A stretch of DNA of 64,000 bases from Alteromonadaceae bacterium 2753L.S.0a.02. Its GTDB lineage: Bacteria > Pseudomonadota > Gammaproteobacteria > Pseudomonadales > Cellvibrionaceae. The DNA is taken from contig VISH01000001.1 in the NCBI GenBank assembly GCA_007827375.1, forward strand, positions 434,001 to 498,000, written 5' to 3'. Below are positions 8,651-17,054 of this stretch, piece after piece. The notes below the pieces were generated by a model. It did no database searches, was not told where the DNA came from, and worked only from the letters and a program-made list of their open reading frames with translations. Both the position numbers and the translations under genes were made by a program. Position 1 is the stretch's first letter, and each line of letters starts with the position of its first letter.

Positions 8651-9492
8651 CAACTGTCAATCAAATTCCCAAAGCGCCAACGCCTGAAAAGGCAAGTCTG
8701 CGCTGGCTGGGAAACGAAAAAGCGGCCCCCAAGCCGGCCAATGCTTTTTCGGCCTCACTTACTCTAGGGTGGCGTGCGCTGCTTAAAATTAAACATGTTC
8801 CGTTTCAACTGTTTGATGTCACCATATTTCCGCTAATGATGACATTGATGTTTACCTATTTATTTGGTGGCGCATTGGCGGGCTCACCGGAGCAATACAT
8901 TCAGTTTTTACTGCCTGGCATTTTGGTGCAAGCGGTTTTATTTATCACCGTTTATACCGGCGTGGGCTTGAATTATGATATTCACAAAGGCGTGTATGAT
9001 CGTTTTCGCTCACTGCCCATTTGGCAGTCATCACCGGTGTTTGGTGCGCTTTTAGGGGATTTACTGCGCTATTCTCTGGCCTCGATTATGGTGCTTGGCT
9101 TGGGTTTATTAATGGGGTTTAAACCAAATGGTGGCGCGCTAGGCGTAATACTAGCACTCGTACTTATCCAGGTTTTTTCAGTCAGTCTCTCGTGGGTTTG
9201 GATAATTTTCAGCATGTACGTTAAAAATGCAGAATCGGTAATGACCACCAGCTTTTTATTTTTATTTCCGCTCACCTTTGCCAGCAATGTTTTCGTAGAC
9301 CCGACAACCATGCCCGCTTGGTTGCAGAAATTCGTAAGTATCAACCCCGTTACACATTTGGTGGATGCATCGCGCGCGCTGATGCACGGCGAACCACAGT
9401 TCGATAGTGTGATTTGGGTATTAATTGCTTCATTGGCTCTTAATGTACTATTCGCACCCGTCGCGTTGCGGCTTTATCACAAAGAGAGGTAG
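8647..9492 (+). CDS. ABC-2 type permease, DrrB type
   Basis: Membrane subunit partner of the preceding ATPase, 281 residues with about six transmembrane helices. The ABC-2 features include the YDIHKGVYDRFRSLPI segment, in which the conserved K-G-x-x-D-R-F-R-S-L-P motif is complete, and PTTMPAWLQKF near the end. It begins inside the stop codon of the ATPase gene. The N-terminal 45 residues are hydrophilic and variable. Confidence 0.88.
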   Translation: MTTVNQIPKAPTPEKASLRWLGNEKAAPKPANAFSASLTLGWRALLKIKHVPFQLFDVTIFPLMMTLMFTYLFGGALAGSPEQYIQFLLPGILVQAVLFITVYTGVGLNYDIHKGVYDRFRSLPIWQSSPVFGALLGDLLRYSLASIMVLGLGLLMGFKPNGGALGVILALVLIQVFSVSLSWVWIIFSMYVKNAESVMTTSFLFLFPLTFASNVFVDPTTMPAWLQKFVSINPVTHLVDASRALMHGEPQFDSVIWVLIASLALNVLFAPVALRLYHKER

Positions 9493-9815
9493 ACACACTG
9501 TTTCTGATATTAATACTAGCGAGCATCGGCAAAAATAGTTTTGTAAAGATGCAAGCTGAAAAACGAACAAATTATTTTTAAGTGTAACCCTTGGTATTTT
9601 CCTGCAATGATCGATCAATTGAGCAACTCGCCTTCTGTTTTAAGGTTGAACACCGTGTGCCATACGTGCAATTTAACGACCGGCCACGCTTTCAGCACGA
9701 AACATGTTTCCGAGAAAACGCACAATTCGCACAATACCCGCTAGAATTTTTCGCTATCATTAATGCATTTCCACTTGAATCTAAATCTGCCCACTATCGC
9801 GGCTAACCTGGGTCT
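9493..9815. other. Intergenic region before AraC paralogue 2
   Basis: About 320 bp between the exporter operon and the second AraC gene. A 71-codon open frame (9591-9806) has no convincing ribosome site or recognisable motif and I do not call it. The region is AT-rich at first and must hold the promoter of the regulator gene. I see no clear terminator for the exporter. Confidence 0.5.
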
Positions 9816-11015
9816 ATGGCCACAGCTTCACTGAAACACCTAAAATTCAACAGCTATCTCGCGCTGCTGCTTTGCACACTGGTAATTGTGAGCCTGGACT
9901 ACCTTCTCTGGCTGCAGTCCGAGGTTGAACACCCCTTATTGCCTGCAGATACCAGCCGCTACCCCTGGACTATTGTCAGCGGCACCGATTCCAGGGAAGG
10001 CGGGCTATCTGTTATCGAAGTGGAAGAGCAAACCTACAGTCTCGAGTACGCGTTTAAGCTCGATGGCACTCACTCTTACCCCTTCGCACATTTGGGTATC
10101 TGGTTTACACGCGGCGACAGCATCGACGACCTAATGGACTGGAATGTCTATTCGCAAATCCGCTTAACGGTGCGCTGTGAGCCACGTAATGTACTGACAC
10201 TGATACTGCATTCCTTCGATGCCCAGGTCACTGATTTAAACGATTTCGACAGTTTCCGCCCCTCCAACGCGTTATTTAACTGTGATCGCGATTGGCAAAC
10301 GGTTGATATCGATTTACACCAGCTCAATACGCCGGAATGGTGGTTAAAGCGGGTAAACCTGGATATTTCAAACAAGACGTACGATCTTGGCCGGATAAAA
10401 AGTATCTCGCTGGGTAATACCAGCCAAAGCCCGGTTGACCTTACCGACAAGGTTAAATTTGCTGAATTCACACTTACGGGTCGCGATTGGTCACTGTTCA
10501 TTTCCGGCAGTGCCTTGTTGGTTTTCGCCTGGCTAAGCCTGGTTTATTGGACTCTGCGACAGCGCACGCAGCGCCTGCTGGCAATGGAGCAGGAAAAGGC
10601 CAAACAGGCATCGCTTACTAAAACCTATCAGCCACTACCAACCGATAGCAAAAAAGAAAAGGAAAAACGCGCTGCCATGCAACTGATGGCGACCGAATTT
10701 ACCAACCCCGAACTGGATCTGGATACCGCCCTATCTCGCCTGGGCACCAATCGCACAAAGCTCAACGCCATTCTTAAAGAAGAAACCGGCATGACCTTCA
10801 GTGTTTGTCTGAACCATCTACGCCTTACTGAAGCCGCGCGACTGCTGACAGAAACTGATCTGAGTGTTGCGGAAATCGCGTTTAAGGTGGGCTATAACAA
10901 CGCTTCTTACTTTAACCGGGTGTTTCGTAAACAGTTTTTATGCACACCCGGTGAATACAAGCAAAAACAGCAAAAGCCCCATCCACTCCCTGAATCGTCA
11001 AATAATAAACACTGA
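9816..11015 (+). CDS. Membrane-anchored AraC-family regulator, paralogue 2
   Basis: A 399-residue paralogue of the regulator at 3561-4715 with the same plan: a helix near residues 13-33, a periplasmic domain opening with HPLLPADTS and containing SFDAQVT, PEWWLKR, NTSQSP and TGRDW, a second helix near 228-250, a lysine-rich linker and a C-terminal AraC DNA-binding domain ending VGYNNASYFNRVFRKQF. The lipoprotein GH30 xylanase-type gene follows 230 bp downstream on the same strand and carries a near-identical candidate operator to the one before GH44. Likely a one-component transmembrane activator of a nearby hydrolase. The ribosome site is weak, so the start is only moderately certain. Confidence 0.85.
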   Translation: MATASLKHLKFNSYLALLLCTLVIVSLDYLLWLQSEVEHPLLPADTSRYPWTIVSGTDSREGGLSVIEVEEQTYSLEYAFKLDGTHSYPFAHLGIWFTRGDSIDDLMDWNVYSQIRLTVRCEPRNVLTLILHSFDAQVTDLNDFDSFRPSNALFNCDRDWQTVDIDLHQLNTPEWWLKRVNLDISNKTYDLGRIKSISLGNTSQSPVDLTDKVKFAEFTLTGRDWSLFISGSALLVFAWLSLVYWTLRQRTQRLLAMEQEKAKQASLTKTYQPLPTDSKKEKEKRAAMQLMATEFTNPELDLDTALSRLGTNRTKLNAILKEETGMTFSVCLNHLRLTEAARLLTETDLSVAEIAFKVGYNNASYFNRVFRKQFLCTPGEYKQKQQKPHPLPESSNNKH

Positions 11016-11081
11016 AACACGCAATCCCGGGTCGCAATACCGCGCATACTTGCATGCAAGCAATGAATTAGTATGGAAGAT

Positions 11082-11095
11082 TCTGCAAAATCAAT
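11082..11095 (+). promoter_or_regulatory. Candidate operator shared with the GH44 promoter
   Basis: TCTGCAAAATCAAT, 13 of 14 bases identical to the minus-strand sequence at 3497-3510 and at a similar distance from a glycoside hydrolase start. A further TGCAAG lies 29 bp upstream. A candidate target of the paralogous AraC regulators; the regulatory role is an inference. Confidence 0.4.
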
Positions 11096-11245
11096 AGTAT
11101 TTTTCGCGAAGTATTAATGATTTGCTCAAAATTGCTCACTAAATGACGCCCAAATCACTAAAGTCTCAATCCTGTACAAATTTTACACAAAACTGGTTTT
11201 AGTGCTTCCAAACACAAGCGACCAGCTTCATACGAGACGCACATT

Positions 11246-12694
11246 ATGCTTCGCAAATCCCTCACGGGTATCGGTACCGCATTTCTAATGAGTAGCACGC
11301 TGTTCATCGCTGGCTGCGGCGGCAGTGATTCCTCGGGGGGAAATGGCACCGGTGCTTCTAGCTCCAGTTCATCCAGCTCCAGTTCATCCAGTTCGAGCTC
11401 ATCAAGCTCCAGCTCCTCAACTAGCAGTTCATCCAGTAGCAGTTCAAGTTCTTCCAGCGGGCAGCCCGATATCAGTTTGACGATCACTGTCGATCCTAAC
11501 ACGCAATACCAGACCATCGCTGGTTTCGGCGCAGCGCTGCCCATGTGGACCAACAATATGCTGACGGACGCCGAAGTTCGTACCCTCGTAGGTAGCGGCG
11601 ATCAGCAACTCGGCCTGAGTTTGTTGCGCACCATCATCAACCCCGACCCCAACGACTGGTATCTCGCGGCCGCAAATCTTGCTGAAGCCAAGCTGGTAGC
11701 AAGCGATTTGCAAATTCTTGCCACCCCCTGGTCACCGCCGGCCGATATGAAAGACAACAACAGCACCACCGACGGTGGAAAATTACTGCCTGCGCGCTAC
11801 GGCGACTACGCCGCTCACCTCAACGACTACATCGCCTACATGGAAGGCGCTGGCGTCGATATTGATGTGGTCTCGGTGCAAAACGAACCCGACTGGCATC
11901 CCAGTTATGAATCCTGCGATTGGAGCGGCGAAGAACTGCGCAATTTCGTGAGAGATTACGGCGCAAGTATCAATGCAGAATTACTGGTAGGGGAATCGTT
12001 GCGCTTTGACCGCGCCTACACCGACCCAAGCCTTAACGACGATGACGCCCTGGCAAACTTCAGTATGGTGGGCGGCCATCTCTACAGCGCCGAAAGTAGT
12101 GGCACCTTCACCCCTTACCCGCTGGCGGAACAAAAAAACAAACAACGCTGGATGACGGAATGGTTGATTCACGAAGCCGATGACGACGGTGCAGCCATTT
12201 GGGGTGGCAATAATAGCGCCGTGTGGAATGAAACCCTCGACGATGTGCTCGCAAGCATACATAAATCCATGGAAATTAATTGGAATGCGTACATCTGGTG
12301 GTGGGCGCGCCGCTTCTATTCATTCATCGGCGATGGCGAAGCCCAATACGGCACCACACGCGGTGAAGTTTTAAAACGCGGTTGGGCATTCTCACATTAC
12401 GCCAAATTTGTTCGCCCTGGATTCACTCGCATAATGGCGACTCCCGACAACAGCACTATAGATGTCACAGCTTACCAGGGAGATAACCAGATTGTTGTCG
12501 TGCTGCTCAATCGCAGCACCGTGAGTTTCAATTCGATAGCCATTGAAACCGGCAGCAGCGCATCCAGCGTAAGTGCCTTCGTTACCTCGCAAATGCAAAA
12601 TCGTGAAAATACCGAAGCGCAAATTAGTGGCTCCGATACAACAGTGGCAAGTGTACCCGCTCGGAGCATAGTGACAGTTGTTATCGATTTTTAG
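11246..12694 (+). CDS. GH30 xylanase-type lipoprotein with poly-Ser linker
   Basis: A 482-residue lipoprotein: signal sequence with lipobox FIAGC (acylated Cys24), a Gly/Ser spacer, a poly-Ser linker to about residue 72, then a GH30 catalytic domain. The acid/base is Glu214 in VQNEPDW and the nucleophile Glu305 in MTEW; further GH30 marks are IAGFGAALP near the start, ATPWSPPADMK and the C-terminal beta domain ending VPARSIVTVVIDF. GH30 enzymes of this group act on glucuronoxylan or related beta-1,4 or beta-1,6 glycans; exact specificity cannot be fixed here. Lipid anchoring and the linker suggest the enzyme is displayed on the outer membrane surface. It lies downstream of AraC paralogue 2 and is closed by a strong terminator. 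Confidence 0.92.
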   Translation: MLRKSLTGIGTAFLMSSTLFIAGCGGSDSSGGNGTGASSSSSSSSSSSSSSSSSSSSSTSSSSSSSSSSSSGQPDISLTITVDPNTQYQTIAGFGAALPMWTNNMLTDAEVRTLVGSGDQQLGLSLLRTIINPDPNDWYLAAANLAEAKLVASDLQILATPWSPPADMKDNNSTTDGGKLLPARYGDYAAHLNDYIAYMEGAGVDIDVVSVQNEPDWHPSYESCDWSGEELRNFVRDYGASINAELLVGESLRFDRAYTDPSLNDDDALANFSMVGGHLYSAESSGTFTPYPLAEQKNKQRWMTEWLIHEADDDGAAIWGGNNSAVWNETLDDVLASIHKSMEINWNAYIWWWARRFYSFIGDGEAQYGTTRGEVLKRGWAFSHYAKFVRPGFTRIMATPDNSTIDVTAYQGDNQIVVVLLNRSTVSFNSIAIETGSSASSVSAFVTSQMQNRENTEAQISGSDTTVASVPARSIVTVVIDF

Positions 12695-12795
12695 GGAACC
12701 TCTGGCAAGCATTGCTTCCAATCGCCGCTAGCCCGATGGAAATCAGGCGGTTGGATTCAATAGAGAGCCCTTGTAGGTGGCTCTCACTCCTCGTA

Positions 12796-12833
12796 GCGTT
12801 TCACGCGCAGCGCGCGTGAAACGCCTTTTTTTT
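12796..12833 (+). terminator. Rho-independent terminator of the GH30 gene
   Basis: A 13-bp perfect stem (GCGTTTCACGCGC with GCGCGTGAAACGC), a 3-nt loop and an eight-T tract, about 100 bp after the stop codon. Confidence 0.93.
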
Positions 12834-12849
12834 GTAAGACCTGTAAACA

Positions 12850-13704
12850 TTAAGCCATCGCTAAAAGTGCCAATCCGGCGGTAACTACAAGAGCGCCAAG
12901 CAAACGCAAGCGCCAATGCTGCTTTTCCCGAAAAACAAAAATAGGAACCAATACCGCCAGCACAATGCCGGCATTGCTAAAAGCTACTGTGTGCGCCGCA
13001 GGCAAATACTGCATGGCTCGCACCACCAATGCATAGGAAATTCCAATAAAAGCCCCGCCCAGTAGAATCATACTCAGCTTGGGTCGCAGCGCTGGGGTGT
13101 AGTGCCCAGTGCGCATTTTTTGTTGCGCCGTTAAGCAGCCAAAGGCCGCCGTATAAGTGACTGAAATAAATCCCAACTGCGAGCCAAAACTTTGCAAACT
13201 GAGCACAGCAACCTTATCGCTAAGCGAATAAATGCTGGTTGCAAACATCGCAATAAATGCCCAAGACAGACAAGCGCGTGCTGAACCCCGCCAAGCCGTT
13301 GCAGCCAGAAGCCATAATCCTGCGATGCTAATCGCCATCGCCACCATTTCAAGGCGAGTTAAAGTCTTCGCAAACAGCAACCACGACCACAATGCAATGA
13401 CTAGGGGAGCGCTGCGCACCAATGGATAAACCAACGCAACTGGAGCGAGCTGATAGGCTTTGCGCAAAGCGAAAAAATACACGCTGATCGCGGCGCTACT
13501 TACCGCCATTGCCACAACTAGCGTTGCATCCCATTTTGTAGCAACAACTAACTCGTAAAAGCCCCAGGGAGCCACCACGAGTATGTGCGCGAGGAGGCCC
13601 CACCATAAATAATTAGCGCGTGGATCGGCGTAGCGGGTAAGTATGTTCCAGGCAACATGCATAAATACCGCAACACAGATAACAAAGTAAGGGTTGTGCC
13701 ACAT
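12850..13704 (-). CDS. DMT/EamA-type membrane transporter at the end of the phn operon
   Basis: A hydrophobic 284-residue protein with about ten predicted transmembrane helices and the drug/metabolite transporter (EamA) look: an N-terminal MHVAWN segment, a mid-protein LVYPLVRSAPL motif and a C-terminal half repeating the same pattern. The ATG at 13704 gives an 11-bp gap after phnP; a GTG at 13734 would overlap phnP by 19 bp. Being the last gene of the C-P lyase operon suggests a linked job, such as moving a phosphonate or an organic breakdown product, but the substrate is unknown. Confidence 0.8.
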   Translation of the reverse strand: MWHNPYFVICVAVFMHVAWNILTRYADPRANYLWWGLLAHILVVAPWGFYELVVATKWDATLVVAMAVSSAAISVYFFALRKAYQLAPVALVYPLVRSAPLVIALWSWLLFAKTLTRLEMVAMAISIAGLWLLAATAWRGSARACLSWAFIAMFATSIYSLSDKVAVLSLQSFGSQLGFISVTYTAAFGCLTAQQKMRTGHYTPALRPKLSMILLGGAFIGISYALVVRAMQYLPAAHTVAFSNAGIVLAVLVPIFVFREKQHWRLRLLGALVVTAGLALLAMA

Positions 13705-13715
13705 ATAGAACAGAC

Positions 13716-14465
13716 TTAGCTCAATCTCAAACACATACCATCATGGCCAATATGTACATTGGAGGGAAGTGCGTATTTATTCTGATTTAGTGCAATATGA
13801 AAATCGTGACCGATATGAGTGAGCACGACCCTGGGCACAGAAAGGTGTTTTAAGATATTAATCACATCATCCAAATTGTTATGACCCTGATGAACCGACC
13901 CCGGCGAAAAGCTGCAATCGATCACCAGAAGGTCGAGCGGATTCTGTTGAAACCAAGCCAATGTTTCATTGGGCAGGCCTTTTGTGTCAGTACAATAAGC
14001 CAGTCGTTGTTGCGCCGTACTAAACACATAACCGTAAGTGGGCTTCGAATGTAACAAGGGTACCGGAGTAATTTGCAAGGTTCCGAGTGGGAGCGTTTTA
14101 AACGGCTTAAGCGCCTGGAACTGTAATATTCCTGGGTACTTATATAAATCGGCACACCCGACCTCGTCTGGTGGCGTGTATACCGGTAACTGTAAATTAC
14201 TTCCCCAGCGAAATTCAAACAGTCCCTGCACATGGTCAGGGTGAAAATGGGTGATAAAAATGGCAGATAATTCCCCCGCAGCGAAGCGTTCCCGCAGCTG
14301 AGTTTGCCCGGCATCTAAAAGTAAATTTAATTTTCCAAAACGCAATAGCGCACTACACGGCGTACGCCGCAAACCTTTATGCAGAGCGGTTTCGCAACTG
14401 TGGCAATCACAGCCGTAAACAGGAAACCCTGCTGAATTACCCGTGCCCAGTAAAGTTAATTCCAA
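13716..14465 (-). CDS. phnP: Phosphoribosyl 1,2-cyclic phosphate phosphodiesterase PhnP
   Basis: Metallo-beta-lactamase-fold enzyme (249 residues) that opens 5-phosphoribosyl 1,2-cyclic phosphate, the ring product of C-P lyase, to ribose 1,5-bisphosphate. The start reads MELTLLGTGNSAGFPVYGCDC, with CDCHSC as the zinc site typical of PhnP, and the metal motif THFHPDH follows. Later ligands are seen in YCTDTKG and LTHIGHD. It overlaps phnN by 10 bp, so the two are translationally coupled. Confidence 0.95.
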   Translation of the reverse strand: MELTLLGTGNSAGFPVYGCDCHSCETALHKGLRRTPCSALLRFGKLNLLLDAGQTQLRERFAAGELSAIFITHFHPDHVQGLFEFRWGSNLQLPVYTPPDEVGCADLYKYPGILQFQALKPFKTLPLGTLQITPVPLLHSKPTYGYVFSTAQQRLAYCTDTKGLPNETLAWFQQNPLDLLVIDCSFSPGSVHQGHNNLDDVINILKHLSVPRVVLTHIGHDFHIALNQNKYALPSNVHIGHDGMCLRLS

Positions 14466-15055
14466 GGTATTGATACGATAGACTCCTCAATTACGCGTAG
14501 CAATTGTTGACCCGCATCGCAGAGCTCGCCGTTATTATGAATTATTGTTAACTGCACAGCGCTTAAATTTCTATTTAGGGCCTCACCCCGTTGCACACGG
14601 GCGTCAATCTGCTCTCGGGATTCCCTGCCGCGCGATTGTAAGCGGGCGCGTATAATTTCCGATTTGGCACAAATCAATATAGGAATCATCTGGGGGTATG
14701 CAAGCAGTGCTTTATTAAAATAAGCCCGCGAACCATTAACCACCACATGCAATCCCTGATTTAGCCAAACATCAATTTCTACCCCCACACCATAAAATAA
14801 ATTATGACTACTCCAATGGAGCGCGAAACAACCGTGAGCCAGTCGCAACTTGTATTCCGCTTCCGTTAGCGCGACATGATTCTCGCCAGATTTTTCAAAT
14901 GCACGGGTAATATAGCGGTGGGCAAAAACAAGTTTTGATACAGAATGGTTCTCCTGCAGCAAGCGCTGTTGTCGCAAATAGCCTATCAAGCTATCTTTGC
15001 CAGAGCCCGATGCACCCATCACATAAAACAATTGGCCTTGCGTTATTGGGTTCAA
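14456..15055 (-). CDS. phnN: Ribose 1,5-bisphosphate phosphokinase PhnN
   Basis: Converts ribose 1,5-bisphosphate to PRPP, feeding the C-P lyase product into nucleotide metabolism. The 199-residue guanylate-kinase-like protein has a P-loop GASGSGKDS near residue 14 and the conserved RYITR and HWSSHNLFYGV segments. It sits between phnM (8-bp gap) and phnP (overlap), in the usual order. Confidence 0.93.
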   Translation of the reverse strand: MNPITQGQLFYVMGASGSGKDSLIGYLRQQRLLQENHSVSKLVFAHRYITRAFEKSGENHVALTEAEYKLRLAHGCFALHWSSHNLFYGVGVEIDVWLNQGLHVVVNGSRAYFNKALLAYPQMIPILICAKSEIIRARLQSRGRESREQIDARVQRGEALNRNLSAVQLTIIHNNGELCDAGQQLLRVIEESIVSIPWN

Positions 15056-15063
15056 GTTAAGGC

Positions 15064-16215
15064 CTAAGCGCGATCGTACGCGACCGAGTACACCCTCTGC
15101 CCCGCGACCCAGGTGTCGGTGACCTGAGGTAGCCCCCCCGGCTCGGCTATCGTTATTAAATCAGCGCGCTTGCCTGCAGCAATCTCTCCCCGATCGCTTA
15201 ACTTTGCGGCACGAGCAGGGTTCGAACTTGCCAATTGCAAAGCTTGCGGCAGCGTAAGTTCACTGTGTTGACTTATTTTAAACACCGCAACAATCAAGGT
15301 TGCGGGTGCATAGTCTGCACACAAACAATCTGCAACACCGTGAATGATGGCATCGACGGCTTTCATGGAACCCGATTGACTTTTGCCCCGCAACACATTG
15401 GGTGCTCCAAAAATGGTTGCCATGCCTGCTTGTTTTGCCGCCCGTGCCGCGTCCAAGGTAATGGGAAACTCAGAAATATCTGCGCCCAGGCTACTCATCG
15501 TTGCAACCCGCTGCGGTGAGTCATCGTCGTGGCTAGCAACGGCAATACCGTGTTCATGCGCCGCTTGCGCCAAGTTTTGCATACGCTGGTAGGCCCCTGC
15601 GGCATCTGCCATTTTTTGTTCTACCAGGGCATCAACCTCAGCATCGGTTTTTTCGTAGGTGCGCGTAATAAATTCGCGATAGGCATTGAGATTTTTAAAC
15701 TGCCCCTGCCCCGGTGTGTGGTCCATCATGGAAACAATATGCATCGATTGCTCAACAAGCAGTTGCAATAAAATAGGCAGAGCAGTGGCGTCTGTGATTT
15801 CATAGCGACAGTGCACACGGTTGTCGACCAAACCATGAGGTTGCCACTGGTGCACCGCACGTGCCAGCTCGGCGGCAACTTCGTTATTGCGCACCCCTAA
15901 TTCTTCTTTGGCAAAAGAAAGTGCGTGATACACCGTGGTAACGCCTGCAGCGGCATTGCGTTTATCCGCCTGGGCACAGGCAAAATCCAGAGGAAAATGC
16001 ACATTAGGGCGTGGCTCCACTTCTTTTTCAAGCGCATCGCAATGCAAATCCACCAGGCCCGGCATCAGGTATTGATGCTTCAGATTTATCTCGCAATCCA
16101 CGCGCAGGTTTTCCGGGCAGACAGCAAGAATGCAATCGTCTTCAAGCAAAACAGAGGCGTCTTCCAGAATTTCGTTGGGTAACACAACCCTCGCGTGACT
16201 AAGCAGTGTTTTCAT
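15064..16215 (-). CDS. phnM: RPnTP hydrolase PhnM (alpha-D-ribose 1-methylphosphonate 5-triphosphate diphosphatase)
   Basis: Amidohydrolase-fold enzyme (383 residues) that removes pyrophosphate from the ribosyl-phosphonate triphosphate made by the PhnGHIL complex. Motifs: PGLVDLHCDALEKEVEPRP near residue 52, AAGVTTVYHAL, a D-H-T-P-G-Q-G-Q-F stretch, and ASHDDDS with metal ligands. Its ATG overlaps the phnL stop by four bases. Confidence 0.95.
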   Translation of the reverse strand: MKTLLSHARVVLPNEILEDASVLLEDDCILAVCPENLRVDCEINLKHQYLMPGLVDLHCDALEKEVEPRPNVHFPLDFACAQADKRNAAAGVTTVYHALSFAKEELGVRNNEVAAELARAVHQWQPHGLVDNRVHCRYEITDATALPILLQLLVEQSMHIVSMMDHTPGQGQFKNLNAYREFITRTYEKTDAEVDALVEQKMADAAGAYQRMQNLAQAAHEHGIAVASHDDDSPQRVATMSSLGADISEFPITLDAARAAKQAGMATIFGAPNVLRGKSQSGSMKAVDAIIHGVADCLCADYAPATLIVAVFKISQHSELTLPQALQLASSNPARAAKLSDRGEIAAGKRADLITIAEPGGLPQVTDTWVAGQRVYSVAYDRA

Positions 16216-16925
16216 GCGGTAACATTCTCCTGATCTGTTACCGAGATACTAACGGTATGATCGGCCAGGGCAGCAACAATGTGCGGTTGATGAAATATGG
16301 CCAGCATTGCGACACCCTCAGATTTTAATTGCCGTATAACATCGCACACCTCTTCACAGGTTTGCGGGTCCAATGCTGAAGTGGGCTCGTCCAACAATAA
16401 CAAACGCGGTTTTACCACTAAACCGCGCGCCAGATTTATACGCTGCCGTTCGCCGCCTGAAAAAGTCGCCGGCGATAATCCCCAGAGTTGTTGCGGTAGC
16501 TTTAATGCAGCGAGAATTTCCCGGGCTTTGGCGATAGCATCGCTATGGCTGTAGCCCAGAGGTAACAGCGGGCGGGCGACAATTTCCTCACAGGATTTAC
16601 GGGGCAAACAGTATAAAAATTGGGTGACAAAATGAATATCGTTTTGGCGCAACTGAACCATCTCAAATTCACTGGCATTCACCAAATTAATCATATTACC
16701 ACTGCGCTGGGTATATAAAATTCGTCCGCCACTGGGCAAGTAGGTACGATACACCGCTTTCAGCACACTGGACTTTCCCGAGCCTGTGGGCCCCAGAAGT
16801 GCAGTGAGCTGGCCGGGGAATACCTGGAGATTAACGTCGGTGGCCGCGACGATGCGCTTTTTTTGCTCGTGCAAATAAAAGACTTTTGAAAAATTTTCAA
16901 TGCGCAACAGCGCCGCTTCCGACAT
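16212..16925 (-). CDS. phnL: C-P lyase ABC-type subunit PhnL
   Basis: ABC-ATPase homologue (237 residues) needed, with PhnG, PhnH and PhnI, to couple phosphonate to the ribose of ATP. Walker A is GPTGSGKSS, the signature FSGGERQRINLARG, Walker B LLLDEPTSALD. A strong ribosome site (AAGGAG) precedes the ATG at 16925. A 122-bp gap with a 15-bp direct repeat separates it from phnK, unusual in an otherwise overlapping operon. Confidence 0.94.
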   Translation of the reverse strand: MSEAALLRIENFSKVFYLHEQKKRIVAATDVNLQVFPGQLTALLGPTGSGKSSVLKAVYRTYLPSGGRILYTQRSGNMINLVNASEFEMVQLRQNDIHFVTQFLYCLPRKSCEEIVARPLLPLGYSHSDAIAKAREILAALKLPQQLWGLSPATFSGGERQRINLARGLVVKPRLLLLDEPTSALDPQTCEEVCDVIRQLKSEGVAMLAIFHQPHIVAALADHTVSISVTDQENVTA

Positions 16926-17020
16926 AGTCGCTCCTTATACACGCGACAATTACCATCAGGTAAACATAACACCGCTAAATTTCTTGGCGTGTTCGCACGC
17001 CGTCTCTTGGGTGCGACAGA

Positions 17021-17054
17021 TAAATCACTTATAAAAAACTAAATCGCTTATAAA
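17021..17054. repeat. 15-bp direct repeat between phnK and phnL
   Basis: TAAATCACTTATAAA (17021-17035) and TAAATCGCTTATAAA (17040-17054) differ at one base and are 19 bp apart. The second copy overlaps the phnK stop codon. It may be a small duplication or part of a regulatory or processing element in the only sizeable gap inside the phn core. Confidence 0.5.

Noticed and set aside
9591..9806. 71-codon frame before AraC paralogue 2
   Set aside because: No ribosome site, no motif and no helix or signal; likely chance.
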